A stretch of 64,000 nucleotides of DNA from Heloderma charlesbogerti. Lineage: Eukaryota; Chordata; Lepidosauria; Squamata; Helodermatidae. Below are positions 11,115 to 22,535 of this stretch, piece after piece. Under the pieces are notes generated by a model. It ran no database searches. It was not told the DNA's origin and worked only from the letters and a program-made list of their open reading frames with translations. Position 1 is the stretch's first letter. The number at the start of each line of letters is the position of its first letter. The DNA lies in NCBI GenBank assembly GCA_026122225.1, contig JANEZZ010001374.1:1-64000 (forward strand). Direction: 5' to 3'. Position numbers and translations under genes: made by a program.

Positions 11115-12158
11115 ATGATAAAGCAATCCATCTGTAAGCACCTTGAAAACAACACACTGATTACTCGAAGCCAACATGGATTTGTCAAAAACAAGTCCTG
11201 CCAGACGAATCTGATCTCATTTTTTGCTCAAGTAACCTCCCTTGTGGACCATGGGAATGCTGCAGACATCATATACCTCAACTTCAGCAAAGCTTTCGAC
11301 AAAGTGGCCCATGATATCCTGAGGAGCAAACTAGCTCAAAGTGGGCTAGATGAAACAACGATCCAGTGGATCCACAGTTGGCTACAGTATTGGACTCAAA
11401 GAGTGCTTATCAATGGGACCTTCTCAAACTGGGGAGAGGTAACGAGTGGGGTACCGCAGGGCTCAGTCCTGGGCTCAGTGCTCTTCAACATTTTTATGAA
11501 TGACTTGGAGGAGGAGTTGCAAGGAATGCTGATCAAATTTGCAGATGACACAAATTTGGGTGGGTTAGCTAATACTTTGGAAGACAGAAACAAAATTCAA
11601 AGTGACCTGGACAGACTGGAGCGCTGGGCAAAAAACAACAGAATGACATTTAATAGGGATAAATGCCAAGTTCTGCACCTAGGAAAAAGAAACCAAATGC
11701 ACAGTTACAAGATGCGGGAGACATGGCTCAACAACACTACAAGTGAGAAAGATCTTGGAATTGTTGTCGATCACAAGCTGAATATGAGCCAACAATGTGA
11801 TGTGGCTGCAAAAAAGGCAAATGCTCTTTTGGGCTGCATTAACAGAAGCATAGCTTCCAAATCCCAGGAAGTACTAGTTCCCCTCTACTCAGCACTGGTT
11901 AGGCCTCATCTGGAGTACTGTGTCCAGTTCTGGGCACCACACTTTAAGAAGGATGCAGACAAACTGGGGAGGGTTCAGAGGAGGGCAACGAAGATGATCA
12001 GGGGACTGGAAACAAAGCCCTATGAAGAGGGACTGAAAGAACTCGGCATGTTTAGCCTTGAGAAGAGAAGACTGAGGGGAGATATGATAGCGCTCCTCAA
12101 GTACTTGAAAGGTTGTCACAGAGAGGAAGGCCAGGATCTCTTCTTGATCGTCCCATAG
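11115..12158 (+). pseudogene. CR1 ORF2 reverse transcriptase (open 347-codon piece)
   Basis: Encodes the palm and thumb of CR1 reverse transcriptase. It includes YLNFSKAFDKVAHDIL (about residue 54), SGVPQGSVLGSVLFNIFMND (about 115) and the catalytic FADD box (KFADDTN, about 142). The C-terminal part has CQVLHLGKRNQ, KDLGIVVDHKL and [13 protein letters not shown]. The frame ends at 12158, slightly before the usual C-terminal WNQLP segment, which continues in another frame at about 12240-12310. The FADD box is intact but the element is frameshifted upstream. Confidence 0.93.
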
Positions 12159-12440
12159 TGCAGGACACGGAATAATGGACTGAAGTGACAGGAAGCCAGA
12201 TTCCAGCTGAACATCAGGAAAACCCTCCTGACTCTTCGAGCAATACGACAATGGAACCAATTACCTAGGGAGGTCGTGGGCTCTCCCACACTGGAGGTGT
12301 TCAAGATGAGGCTGGACAGCCATCTGTCAGGGATGCTCTGACTTGGATTCCTGCAATGAGCAGGGTGTTGGACTCGATGGCCTTGTAGGCCCCTTCCAGC
12401 CCCTATTCTATGATGATTCTATGATTCTATGATTTATGCG

Positions 12441-14113
12441 TGCTATCAAATTCTCTTCTGTGCATTGCTTCTTGTGAAGATATCCAATGTGGTATTTTTT
12501 GTTAGAACCTTATTCCTTATTCCAAATTCTTAATACAGCCCTTCTTATATAATGATTATTAAAATCTACATTCACTTTTGTTTTATCATACCACAAATAA
12601 TCATGTCACCCATATCTCAATTCATGTCCTTCTAGTTCTAAAAGTCTTCTATTTTTCAACGTCACCCATTCCTTCATCCACATCAAGCAACAGACAGAAA
12701 AATAGGTTTTAAAATCTGGTAATCCCAAGCCACCTCTTTCCTTTCCATCTCATAAAATTTTTATTTTAACTCTTGGGTTTTTTGCTTGCCATATAAACTT
12801 CGTTATATCTCTCTGCCACTGCCTTAAAGGTAGATCTGATGTAATACTGAGTCTCATTTGAAACAAAAATAACATTCGAGGTAATATATTCATTTTGATC
12901 GCTGCGATTCTTCCCAAAAGTGGTAGTTTTATTTTCCCCCATTTTAATAGGTCTTGTTTAATTTCATTCCACGCTTTAACATAGTTATTTTGAAAAAGCA
13001 TACAATTCATATTTCTCAAAAGACAAACTTTACTTTCTTTTCAATTTGGAAGCCAGTCTTATCCATCAACTTTTTTTTCTTGAACATTCATATTCTTTGT
13101 TACAATTTTTGTTTTCTGTTTATTAACTTTGAACCCTGCCACTGCTCCAAATTCTTTTAATTTTTTCATTAAAATTTCAATTCCCTTTAAAGGTTCTTCC
13201 AACATAAACACCAAGTCATCTGCAAAAGCCCTCAGCTTATATTTCTCCTTTTTAATCTTTATTCCCGTAATTTGATCATCTTGTTGTATATCTCTGTTCA
13301 ATAATTCTAAAACCAATATAAACAGTAGCGGTGATAATGGGCAACCTTGTCTTGTTCCTCTTTGTATCTCACAAGATTTAGTCAAATCCCTATTTATAAT
13401 TATTTGAGCCTTTTGATCGGTATATACCGATTTCACCCATTTTATAAAGTTTTCTCCAAAGTCCAGTTCTTCTAAAGTCTTAATTAAAAATTTCCAGTTG
13501 AGATTATCAAATGCTTTCTCTGCATCTAAAAAGATCAGAGCTGCTTGTTTTTCTGGGTGTTTTTTCCAAATATTCCACCACATTCAAGACCGTTCTTACA
13601 TTATCTCTCATCTGTCTCCTTGGTAAGAAACCACTTTGGTCCTCATATACAAACTCCTGCAATATTTTCTTGAGCCTTTCTGCCAAAATTGTTGCAAATA
13701 TCTTATAGTCATTGTTTAATAATGAGATTGGTTGTAGTTGTCTGCTGAGGTTACATCCTGTCCTTCTTTAGGTATTAATATTATATATGCTGTTTTCCAT
13801 GTTTCCGGTATCTCCCCCTTTTCTAAAATACTGTTCATCATATTTTTCAACAGTTGTAAAATTTCTTCTTCACCGTTCTTATAATATAATCCTGATATTC
13901 CATCTGGTCCCAGAGTTTTTCCCAATTTAATTTTTTTATTGCTTCCACCATTTCATTTGCTGTTATTGGGCCATTCATCATTTGTTTTTGTTCCTTAGTA
14001 ATTTTTGGTAAATGTTGTTAATGAATATATTTATCCATTAATTCTGGGGAGATATCTTATCCTTTATACAAATTTGAATAATATTGATAAAAGGCCACAT
14101 TATCAGTTAATTC
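12441..14113 (-). pseudogene. L1 LINE, middle of ORF2 (5'-truncated)
   Basis: Minus-strand frames at 13925-13716, 13583-13059 and 13019-12750 together give L1 ORF2 reverse transcriptase: LGPDGISGLYYK, IPKEGQD, FLDAEKAFDNLNW, RGTRQGCPLSPLLFIL and RAFADDLVFML. The LLFQMRLSI and WQAKNPRVK segments lie downstream. The 5' side ends near 14113 and the 3' side continues at 9597 beyond the CR1 insertion. Several frameshifts are present. The FADD box is intact but the copy is dead. Confidence 0.92.
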
Positions 14114-14714
14114 TTCCGGTAGGGAGCCATGTCTTCCTGGCAGTGACTTGCAGGGCTCCACAGGTCACTTCTTTCAAACAGCTGTGAAAAGGTTGAGAAA
14201 CCATTCCCCCCCCCCTGGAAAATATAGGGGAAGCCTGCAGTACCATCCAGATGAAATCTTAGAAGAACAGCTGCCTTTGCAGAGGATGCAAAGGGGCTCA
14301 AAACTAAGGTTCAGTCACCAGAGATAAACACCTACTGAAATGCTGTTTTGAAACTCTTAATTAATTAAGAGAATATAAGGAGGGCGTGCTCCAACCTTAG
14401 ATAGTATTTGGAAACTTAAGCTATCAGCAAGCACCACTTGCACAGCAAAAAGCGAAAGTATGGCAGTTGTATAAATCTAACCTGAATTAAAATCAAGGAG
14501 TTGCAGACTTTTACAAAGTGAATTTAGCTCAAGAGGTCTTTTCAAAAGAAGAAAAAAGAAAGAGTACTAAGACTGTTTGAATTTTTGAATAAGTATTACA
14601 GTCTAATTAAATTTCTTCTTTAAATCAGTGTTTGAAAGTTTTAATGTTTGAATTTATATGGCTGAAAGCTATGTTTTTGTCCATTTGCTTTTTTCTTCTA
14701 AATGAGGAGGACTT
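14114..14714. other. No recognisable feature
   Basis: Apart from a C-run at about 14205-14215, I see no repeat termini or coding motifs. Confidence 0.45.
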
Positions 14715-14756
14715 TGTGATCTGCACTGGGTTCCTTGCAAGAGGAAAAAAGGTGGG

Positions 14757-14791
<35 letters not shown>
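14715..14791 (+). repeat. Probable SINE 3' tail with (AAT)n microsatellite
   Basis: GCAAGAGGAAAAAAGGTGGG and GATATAATAAT resemble the 3' end of Sauria SINEs. They run directly into an AAT repeat of about ten units (14759-14791). The body of the SINE is not recognisable upstream, so this is a short or degraded copy. Confidence 0.6.
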
Positions 14792-14792
<1 letters not shown>

Positions 14793-14799
14793 ATTTTCT

Positions 14800-15796
14800 C
14801 AGTTAATTTTATAGCATCCCAAGAAAGAATGTATTTGCTTTTCTGAATTTGAAGGAAATTTAAAAGGGCTTTTAAAAATCACCATAAATAAAGCCAGTCA
14901 GTGTTACCTTTCCCAGTACTTATACTCCAGTCATTCACTGAATATTTGGAATTGATTTGTCATCAGCATCTAAGGTTGGTAGGCAACCAGAATGCTGTGG
15001 AGTCAGATATGGATGCAAAATTATGAATGCTGGAACTAATCTATCAGGGAGAAAAACAATTGTTTTCAGTACATTGCAGCTGAGCTGTAGGTCGAGTCTT
15101 ATGAAGAGGTGTGCAGCCTGATCCTATGAAGTAAGTCCCAGTGACTTAGGCTTACTTTCTAGTAGGTGTGCATAGGATTTTAGTGTTAATTAGAAATTTG
15201 CAAGGTAGTAAAACAACAACAAAAAAACCGCAATAATGCACAGGGTTTAAAGTGCTGGAACCCTGTGTACAAATCCCTTCTTGGTTATAATCTCAGTCGG
15301 ATGGTACAGAAATGCAACAAATAAATAATCATTATTTGGGGGGGGCAAAGTACATGTGACATGAGCAGATAACCCAGCATCTGTTTTAAAGGTTTAACAC
15401 TGTAATAGGGAAAGTGCAGTGGCTCAGGGGGAGGGATTTCTTATCCCTTTGTGCCATTCCATTTCCCCAATCAAAATGTCCCCTCCCCAAAGATACTAAT
15501 AGACATGTTCAAGGGAAAAGAAGACAGCTATAATATGGGTACCGGGCTTTCAACCCACCCACCCCCTGCTGCCACACACACACACACACAGCTGTTAGCA
15601 GATTCAGGGAGTGGTTTTGATTGGGAAAATGGTGTAGGGAGAAAGAGTTAAATATCCCCTTCCCCCAATGCTGCAGCCCCAAGCCAACTAGTCCTCATTT
15701 GGCTGCTGATAAGCTTTAAATAACATGTCAGGAGATTTAGTCAAGGATCTCCTGCATCACACATTGTTTGGCCCTCAGTCTTTTGCAAATCACTCT
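14800..15796. other. Mostly unassigned, with a (CA)n tract and one MITE-like palindrome
   Basis: A (CA)n tract lies at about 15573-15590. At 15108-15190 there is a copy of the common palindromic repeat containing AGTAAGTCCCAGTGACT and GCATAGGAT. I see nothing else. Confidence 0.5.
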
Positions 15797-15804
15797 CTCT
15801 AAAT

Positions 15805-16636
15805 CAGTGGTACAGAATGCGTGGTGCTCCAGATTTTGTTGGATTGCAACTCCCATCCTATGTATTTATCTACAATATTTATATACCACTCCACATCAAA
15901 AGATTTCGGAGCAGTGAACAGAAGAGATAAAAGAATAAAACACCATGTTAAAACAGTTAAAACATTTTAAAAGAAACAAATTCTGAATTTAATAAACCAC
16001 GGCTGGTCACTCAAGGAAGGCCTCTTGAAATAACAATGTGTTCATGAAGCGCCAGAAGTAACACAACGTTGGTGCCTGCCTAAAGGCAAGATGTTCCACA
16101 GGAAGGGGGCCACCATGCTAAAGGCTCTTTTCCTGGTGGACTCCAATTGGGCCATCCATGGGTCCATGTGGAATCACTAGAAGCATGCCCTCTGATGATC
16201 TCAGTGACCAGGCAGGTTGGTAAGGAAGAAGGTGATCTCCCGGGTATCCTGGTCCCAAGTTGTTAAGAGCTTTGTACACTAGTACTAATACCTTACATCT
16301 GACCCGGTAGCAAGTCAGATAGGCTGCCAGTACAGTTCCCTCAGCAAAGGATTTACATGCTGAAAAGGGGCAGCTCCTGGCAACAGCCGAGCTGCTGCAT
16401 TCTGCACTAGCTCCAGCTTCCAGACCAGCCTTAAGGGCAGCCCCACATGGAGCACATTGCAGTAATCCAGTCTTGAGGTTACTAATGCCTGTAGCACTGT
16501 GGTCAAGCTGTCCTTGTCCAGGAGAAGCCATAGCTGTCAAACCAGCTGAAGCTGGTAAAGGCATTCATCCCTCACTATTGGCTATGCTGGCTTGGGCTGA
16601 CATGACATCTGGAGGGTCACACATTCCCCACCCCTG
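15805..16636. mobile_element. hAT-type MITE split by an L2-like LINE
   Basis: The left half at 15805-15860 starts CAGTGGTACAG and has GGATTGCAACTCCCAT. The right half at about 16566-16636 ends ACATCTGGAGGGTCAC followed by CATTCCCCACCCCTG. The flanks CTCTAAAT (15797-15804) and CTCTCAGG (16637-16644) match at 5/8 positions, consistent with an old 8-bp duplication. The roughly 700 bp between the halves is an L2-like LINE on the minus strand. Confidence 0.72.
15861..16565 (-). pseudogene. L2-like LINE, ORF2 C-terminus and 3' UTR
   Basis: The minus-strand frame at 16506-16315 encodes VLQALVTSRLDYCNVLHVGLP, LELVQNAAARLLPGAA and LLRELYWQPI. A second frame continues with VRCKVLVLVYKALNNLGPGY. This is the typical C-terminal signature of L2-clade reverse transcriptases. 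The 3' end lies near 15861. One frameshift separates the two frames. The element sits inside an older hAT MITE. Confidence 0.88.
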
Positions 16637-16644
16637 CTCTCAGG

Positions 16645-17269
16645 CTTACCTACTAGCTTGCTGAACACCAACCACAGCATCTTGGAGGGATGGTACAATA
16701 TCTAACAAATTATTATATTTTCCCTTGCAACCAAATATTAATTTGAAATATCAGCTTCTCCAAGAAATTATTCGAAAGTCGTTTAATGTTGTCTCTCTTG
16801 TAAGAAAATCTTCCTGTCTTCCCTTTTTCTCCTTGCCTTGAAAATTAAACAGCAACAACAAAATGCATGTGAATATTTGTAGGGCGGATTAATACACAGA
16901 CATAAAAAGTTACACTCTGGGCTTCCAACTGTAAAGCTTTGAAGAAAATGATGAAAAGTTAAGAACTATAATTAGTAAATATAATTTCTCACCACAAAAT
17001 TATAACCTGTAATTGAAAAGGACACTTATTATGTTTGCTAAAGGCACACTGCTATCTGTACTTACCAAGGAGACATGATTCTTGCTCCAAAGAGATAACA
17101 ATCAAGCCAAGAAATGGGCAAAAGAGTTTGTGGGAAAGAAGGAACTTAATCCACTGTCCTTTAGCATCTCACATTGCAGCAGGGAATCTACAACAGGTCC
17201 TCTGGTTCTTAAGCTAAAGAATTTTGTGAAATCTCCAGCCAGCTGGGAAATGCAAGTCCCTGTCCCAGT
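16645..17269. other. No recognisable feature
   Basis: I see no assignable repeat or coding motif. Confidence 0.4.
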
Positions 17270-17354
17270 ACAGTGCAGTAGTTAATGTGTTGGGTTTGGA
17301 TCCAGGAAACCCTGGTTCAAATACCAATCGAGAGAGAGAGAGAGAGAGAGAGAG
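17270..17354 (+). repeat. Sauria SINE head followed by (GA)n
   Basis: GTGCAGTAGTTAATGTGTTG and CCCTGGTTCAAATACC resemble the A-box and B-box of Sauria SINEs. A (GA)n tract of about 24 bp follows at 17331-17354. The SINE body is degraded after it. Confidence 0.65.
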
Positions 17355-17494
17355 ATGGGATAAATCTGGGCTTTTGGCTGACCCAATCTTACGGACATGA
17401 CAGAGGTGTAGTGGCTTGCTGGGCCAACTTCAAACATCATCTGAATGCTAGGCTTTCTTTCCCCCATAGAAGAAAAGGAAAAGGGGGTTGGTCA

Positions 17495-17678
17495 TAAGGG
17501 GAGATAATCGCTGCTTTGCATGCAGAAGGTCCCAGGCACAATGCCTGCCCTTTCCGGGGAGGGCTGTGGAAGACCCTTGTTAGAAACCCCCTAGAGCCAT
17601 TGCCAGTCACTGAAAACAGCACTGAGCTAGATGGATCAATGGTCTGATTCAGTGTATCGCAATTTCCTATGATTCTCC
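17495..17678 (+). mobile_element. tRNA-derived SINE (second family)
   Basis: Contains CTGCTTTGCATGCAGAAGG and TCCCAGGCACAATGCC, which match the B-box half of a tRNA-Ala-like head. It continues with GCACTGAGCTAGATGGATCA and a 3' end near TTTCCTATGATTCT. The same family occurs reversed at 17832, 35832 and 41501. Confidence 0.8.
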
Positions 17679-17831
17679 ATGATGGGGGACGATGCCCGTA
17701 TTTCTTTTGCTGGCATGAAGTTATGCAGTAGCATAAGTCACATAATGGGAACAGCCAAGGGGCTGCTTTGAAGGGGAAGCAAACAACCGAGGGACACATT
17801 TGAAAGTCTGGCCCAGCAGTCCTGAAAACTG

Positions 17832-18048
17832 GAACATAGGAAGCCGCCTTATGCCATTGGTCCATGTAGCTCAGTGCTGTCTACACCAGCCCTCCACAAC
17901 CTGGTGCCCTCCAGATGTGTTGGATTTTAACTCCCATGGCCAATGGCTAGCGTCTTTCATAGTCCTACCTGGAGATGCTCAAGATTGAACCTAGGACTTT
18001 TTGTATGCAAAGCAGGTGCTCCACAAGCAAGCTATGGTCCTTCCCCTA
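17832..18048 (-). mobile_element. tRNA-derived SINE (second family), interrupted by a MITE half
   Basis: Reversed copy starting AACATAGGAAGCCGCCTTAT (3' end) and ending in the tRNA-like head (GCAAAGCAGGTGCTCCAC). A fragment of a hAT MITE (CTGGTGCCCTCCAGATGTG...) lies inside it at about 17886-17955. Confidence 0.8.
17886..17955. mobile_element. hAT MITE fragment nested in a SINE
   Basis: CAACCTGGTGCCCTCCAGAT and TTTTAACTCCCATGGCCAAT are the left arm of the common MITE found at 33705, 49289, 56143 and 63007. The right arm is missing. Confidence 0.7.
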
Positions 18049-18109
18049 CCAAGTTTGCAAGGAGATAGATACAATGTAGGGGAGATCACCAGATGTTGAA
18101 CCTCTAGAA

Positions 18110-18503
18110 CAGGAGTGGGCAACATCCGGAGGTCTGGGAATCAATTCCCTACCCCTCCCCGCAGAACCCCCAGGGGGCTGCCCCCCTCCCCACCACCATT
18201 GCCACCAGCGTGCCGCTAAATTTGCCACCAAAATTTAGCAACAAGAAAGAAGCGGTAATTTGTCTTTAAAATAAGGTGTGCTGGGAGTACATGCCTTGTT
18301 TTAAAGCAAAATCAAGCTCCCAAGAGGCTTCTGGGATTTTTCTCCCTGCACACCATGTTTTAAATAGAAATCACCCCTTTTTTTGCTTCCATCTCACCAC
18401 CAGATTTTACAACACAGGGGCAGCAGAAGTTACAGTGGGGGGCACAAAAAAAAGGCCAAGGGAGCCTTTTTGTGGCCCATTGGATTCATGTTGCCCACCC
18501 CTG
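18110..18503. mobile_element. hAT-type nonautonomous element with TIRs and target duplication
   Basis: The 394-bp element begins CAGGAGTGGGCAACAT and ends ATGTTGCCCACCCCTG, an almost perfect 16-bp terminal inverted repeat. The flanks CTCTAGAA (18102-18109) and CTGTAGAA (18504-18511) match at 7/8. The interior has TTTGCCACCAAAATTTAGC, and a similar motif occurs near 22390. No transposase frame is present. Confidence 0.9.
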
Positions 18504-18511
18504 CTGTAGAA

Positions 18512-19730
18512 GACCATCTAGACCTGCAAATAGTCTCATGCTATCTACTAAGATGTTGGCATTCTGAAGCATGGCAGTATAAGACTGAGTATTATCATCA
18601 TCATCATTATTAATGCCAGACATTGTCAGGGTTTTCAGACCCAGTACCCACCTTGACACTAACCTTCAATATGTGACCTACTCTATTTTTGTACTGTTTA
18701 TGCCAGTCCCTCTCATTCTCTCTTCTCCTTTCTATCTTTCATCTTCTAAAAAAAGAACCTCCCACCTTAAAAAGTTCTGGTAGTGCCAGTGGGGTGATCC
18801 ACCTTAGGCCATGGTGCTGTCCAGCTGTGGATTCACTTCCAAGCGTTGAAGATGAATAGACTGGAACCCTTTCGTCTTCCCTTTTCTTAAAAAAAAGCAC
18901 AACTGTGATAATAATCCAAATCCCTTCAAGCATACTGTGCCCTTGTGCTTTGTATGAGATAACATTTTAAATCACATTATTTTTCTACAGTGTCACAAGT
19001 GCTCAAGTGTCATTTCATATTTCAAACTCAGTGTCAGTGGGTATCAAGAGGGTCCCCACTATAGTGTAATAGGAAGTGGATCCTTTTATATAAATTCCTA
19101 GAGAGTTTGCTGCTACATAGCGTCATATAGGAAAATTGCTTCTCCAGATAGTTTACTGTCTACCCAGTATGATTTACATCCAAACATGCCTTTTATGTTG
19201 AAAAATCTGCTTACTACTTACCTTCTCACTTGTACGAGCTGTTTTGCATTTTGCAGTTAATTTCAGACCCAAGATCGATTGAGGTTTCAGCTGCTGAGTC
19301 ACTGGAAAAGCAATAACACTTGCATTAAGCTGCTGGTATCTGGTCTGGAAACTGTGTCTTAAAGAAGGTATCTTTCTTAAAGCTATTTAAAAAATATTCA
19401 CATACCTTATAAATTGTATTGAGAGGGTTGCCTTTAAGGCACATGTGAGTAATCCATCCCCCACATGTGGCCTTGAAGGCCTTCAGTGCAGCCTGCAGCG
19501 GCTGTCCAAACTGTCTCTACTCCTACCTTCAAATCCCTAACTGCTAACCCACCCCACCCCACCCGTTTTGCCATCCTTGTGCTGGAGAGGATGGCATGTG
19601 GGGAGAATCATCCTCATGCGCTATGTTCCCCATTTAAATTGTGCACACCCCATAAGTGGTTGTGGGGAAGATGATGTGATTTCAGCTGGGAGAACAGTGT
19701 GCATCTATATGTGTCTGGGTGTATATGTAC
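18512..19730. other. No recognisable feature
   Basis: Only a short (CAT)n-like tract near 18596-18610 stands out. Open frames here are short and without motifs. Confidence 0.45.
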
Positions 19731-20085
19731 ATTGGCTTCCAATTTGTTTCTTGGTGCAATTTAAAGTGCTGGCTTTGACCTATAATGATCTAAAAAGCTT
19801 GAGACCTAGGTATCAAGGACCACTTTCTCCTGAATGAACCTTCCCATTTCCTTAGATTGCCACTTTAGGTGACCCCGTCATCAAAATTTAGTTGGGTGAC
19901 AACAAGTGGAGAAAGGGCCTCTTCTGTCATGGCAGCCCTTCTCCAGAACATCATCCACATGAATGTTTACTTGGCACCTCTGCTTTTATCATTTAGGCAC
20001 TGGATGAAAACTATTTTATTTTCCTGGGCTTTCTGTTAATCACATCATAACCTCCTATTCATTTTGCTGATAATTCTGGTGTATG
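19731..20085 (+). pseudogene. L2-like LINE C-terminal remnant
   Basis: The plus-strand frame gives HWLPICFLVQFKVLALTYND, then LKSLRPRYQGPLSPE. This matches the L2-clade C-terminal signature (HWLP..F...FKVL.LTYKAL..L.P.YL). The downstream 3' part is degraded. The 5' side is missing. Confidence 0.75.
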
Positions 20086-20482
20086 TGTAGTTCTTTTTAG
20101 TTTGTTCATTTTTAGTTAATTTTATATTGTTGATGAATTAAATTGTCATTTTATTTATTGTAAGATGCATACATGTAACATGTAGAGAGGCATGATAACA
20201 ATGTTTTAAATAAATAGAATATTCTTTTATCCCCTCCTTTGATTTTAAGCAGAACTTTTCTTTCTGTCTTTCTTTCTAAAGTGCCTTAAATATACTAGGT
20301 ACTGTACAGAAATAACGCAATAAATCCAGGGCCACAGGAGTACAATTGAAATATGACAGACAGAAGGTGGTACAGGAAATAGAAAGACAAGAACAAATTG
20401 CCACAGGACCCAATTTTTTTCAGACCAGAGGAAATATTGGGATATAGTTGAACTATTAATCTTGATTATCCAAATTCACCAT

Positions 20483-22525
20483 GGGCCATATCCAATGCTG
20501 TCACAGTACTAGCATAAACCAACACTCACACAACATCATTAGTGCTTGCTAGGCAAAGGGGAAACGCAGTGATTTAGAATAATAGAATAATGGAATAGTA
20601 GGATTGGAAGGGGCCTACAAGGCCATCGAGTCCAACCCCCTGCTCAGTGCAGGAATCCAAGTCAGAGCATTCCTGACAGATGGCTGTCCAGCCTCGTCTT
20701 GAACGCCTCCAGTGTGGGAGAGCCCACCACCTCCCTAGGTCATTGGTTCCATTGTCATATTGCTCTAACAGTCAGGACGTTTTTCCTGATGTACAGCCGG
20801 AATCTGGCTTCCTGTCACTTGAGCTCATTATTCCATGTCCTGCACTCCGGGATGATTGAGAAGAGATCCTGGCCTTCCTCTCTGTGACAACCTTTCAAGT
20901 ACTTGAAGAGCACTATCATATCTCCGCTCAGTCTTCTCTTCTCAAGGCTAAACATGCCCAGTTCTTTCAGTCTCTTCTCATAGGGCTTTGTTTCCAGTCC
21001 CCTGATCATCTTCGTTGCCCTCCTCTGAACCGTCTCCAGTTTGTCTGCATCCTTCTTAAAGTGTGGTGCCCAGAACTGGACACAGTACTCCAGATGAGGT
21101 CTAACCAGTGCTGAGAACTAGTACTTCCCGGGATTTGGAAGCTATGCTTCTATTCATGCAGCCCAAAAGAGTACTTGCCTTTTTTGCAGCGACATCACAT
21201 TGTTGGCTCATATTCAGCTTGTGATCGACAACAATTCCAAGATCCTTCTCACTTGTAGTGTTGTTGAGCCACGTCTCCCCCATCTTGTAACTCGGTGCAT
21301 TTGGTTTCTTTTTCCTAGGTGCAGAACTTGGCATTTATCCCTATTAAATGTCATTCTGTTGTTTTCTGCCCAGCGCTCCAGTCTATCAAGATCACTTTGA
21401 ATTTTGTTTCTGTCTTCCAAAGTATTTTGTGTCATCCGCAAATTTGATCAGCATTCCCTGCACCTCCTCCTCCAAGTCATTCATAAAAATGTTGAAGAGC
21501 ACTGGGCCCAGGACTGAGCTCTGCAGTACCCCACTCGTTTCCTCCCCCCAGTTTGAGAAGGTCCCATTGATAAGCACTCTTTGAGTGTGATTCTGTAGCC
21601 AACTGTGGATCCACTGGATCGTTGTTTCATCTAGCCCACTTTGAGCTAGTTTGCTCATCAGGATATCATGGGGCACTTTGTCGAAAGCTTTGCTGAAGTC
21701 GAGGTATATGATGTCCACAGCATTCCCACAGTCCACAAGGGAGGTTACTTGATCAAAAAAATGAGATCAGATTTGTCTGGCAGGACTTGTTCTTGACAAA
21801 TCCATGTTGGCTTCGAGTAATCACTGCATTGTTTTCAAGGTGCTTCCAGATGGATTGCTTTATCATCTGCTCCAGAATTTTCCCAGGGATTGATATCAGA
21901 CTGACTGGTCTGTAGTTCCCAGGTTCCTCCTTTTTACCCTTTTTGAAGATAGGGACAACATTAGCCCTCCTCCAGTCATCTGACACTTCACCCGTCCTCC
22001 ATGATTTCTCAAAGAGAATAGACAGTGGTTCTGAGAGTTCTTCTGCCAGTTCCTTTATTACTCTCAGATGCAGTTCATCTGGCCCTGGAGATCTGAACTC
22101 ATTCAAAGTAATTAGGTATTCTTTGACCATATGCCTATCGATCTCAAGCTGCAATCCTGCCCCTTCAGCCTGTACTTCACCTTTGCCAGGGGGGGTCATA
22201 GACCCTCTTTTGGGAGAATATTGAGCCAAAGTAGGAATTGAGCACCTCTGCCTTTTTCTTGTCATCTGTTATCATTTTGCCATCCTTATTTAATAGCTGA
22301 ACAACCATTTCTTTCCTCTGCCTTTTACTATGCACGTAGCTGAAGATTTGAAGATGAAGCTGAAGTTGCCACTGAAATTCAGCAGCAAACCACACTGCCA
22401 AAATTTGGTGGCAAATCTCTGCTTTTTCACTTTGCCTAGCAAGCACTAATGACATTGAGCTAGCTTTGATTTATGTTAGCACAATGTTATTAGCACTAGT
22501 GCTGTGATGGCATTGAGTATTGCCC
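20483..22525. mobile_element. Palindromic MITE split by a CR1
   Basis: The left arm at 20483-20560 starts GGGCCATATCCAATGCTGTC and ends near TTAGTGCTTGCTAGGCAAA. The right arm at about 22429-22525 starts TTTGCCTAGCAAGCACTAAT and ends GGCATTGAGTATTGCCC. The arms are inverted complements, and between them lies a CR1 copy plus about 80 bp of spacer. No target duplication is clear. A related palindrome occurs at 44469-44722. Confidence 0.72.
20575..22347 (-). pseudogene. CR1 LINE, 5'-truncated, ORF2 fragments
   Basis: Minus-strand frames at 22265-21753, 21736-21392, 21334-21101 and 21009-20815 cover the ORF2 reverse transcriptase: VKEYLITLNEFRSPGPDELH, WRRANVVPIFKKGKKEEPGN, YLDFSKAFDKVPHDIL and LIKFADDTK. 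They end with the C-terminal [17 protein letters not shown]. The FADD box is present but is followed by a small deletion. At least four frameshifts are present. It sits in an older MITE. Confidence 0.92.
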
Positions 22526-22535
22526 TATCTATCCC

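Larger units (their letters stand above)
9598..12440 (+). mobile_element. CR1 LINE, long copy inserted into L1
   Basis: A long CR1 copy carrying the endonuclease and reverse transcriptase of ORF2. Its 3' end is made of short tandem units around ATTCTATGAT at 12412-12434. It interrupts the L1 on the opposite strand: L1 ORF2 sequence reads up to 9597 and resumes after 12440. No clear target duplication is visible, as is common for CR1. ORF1 and the 5' UTR are absent, so the copy is 5'-truncated near the start of ORF2. Confidence 0.93.
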
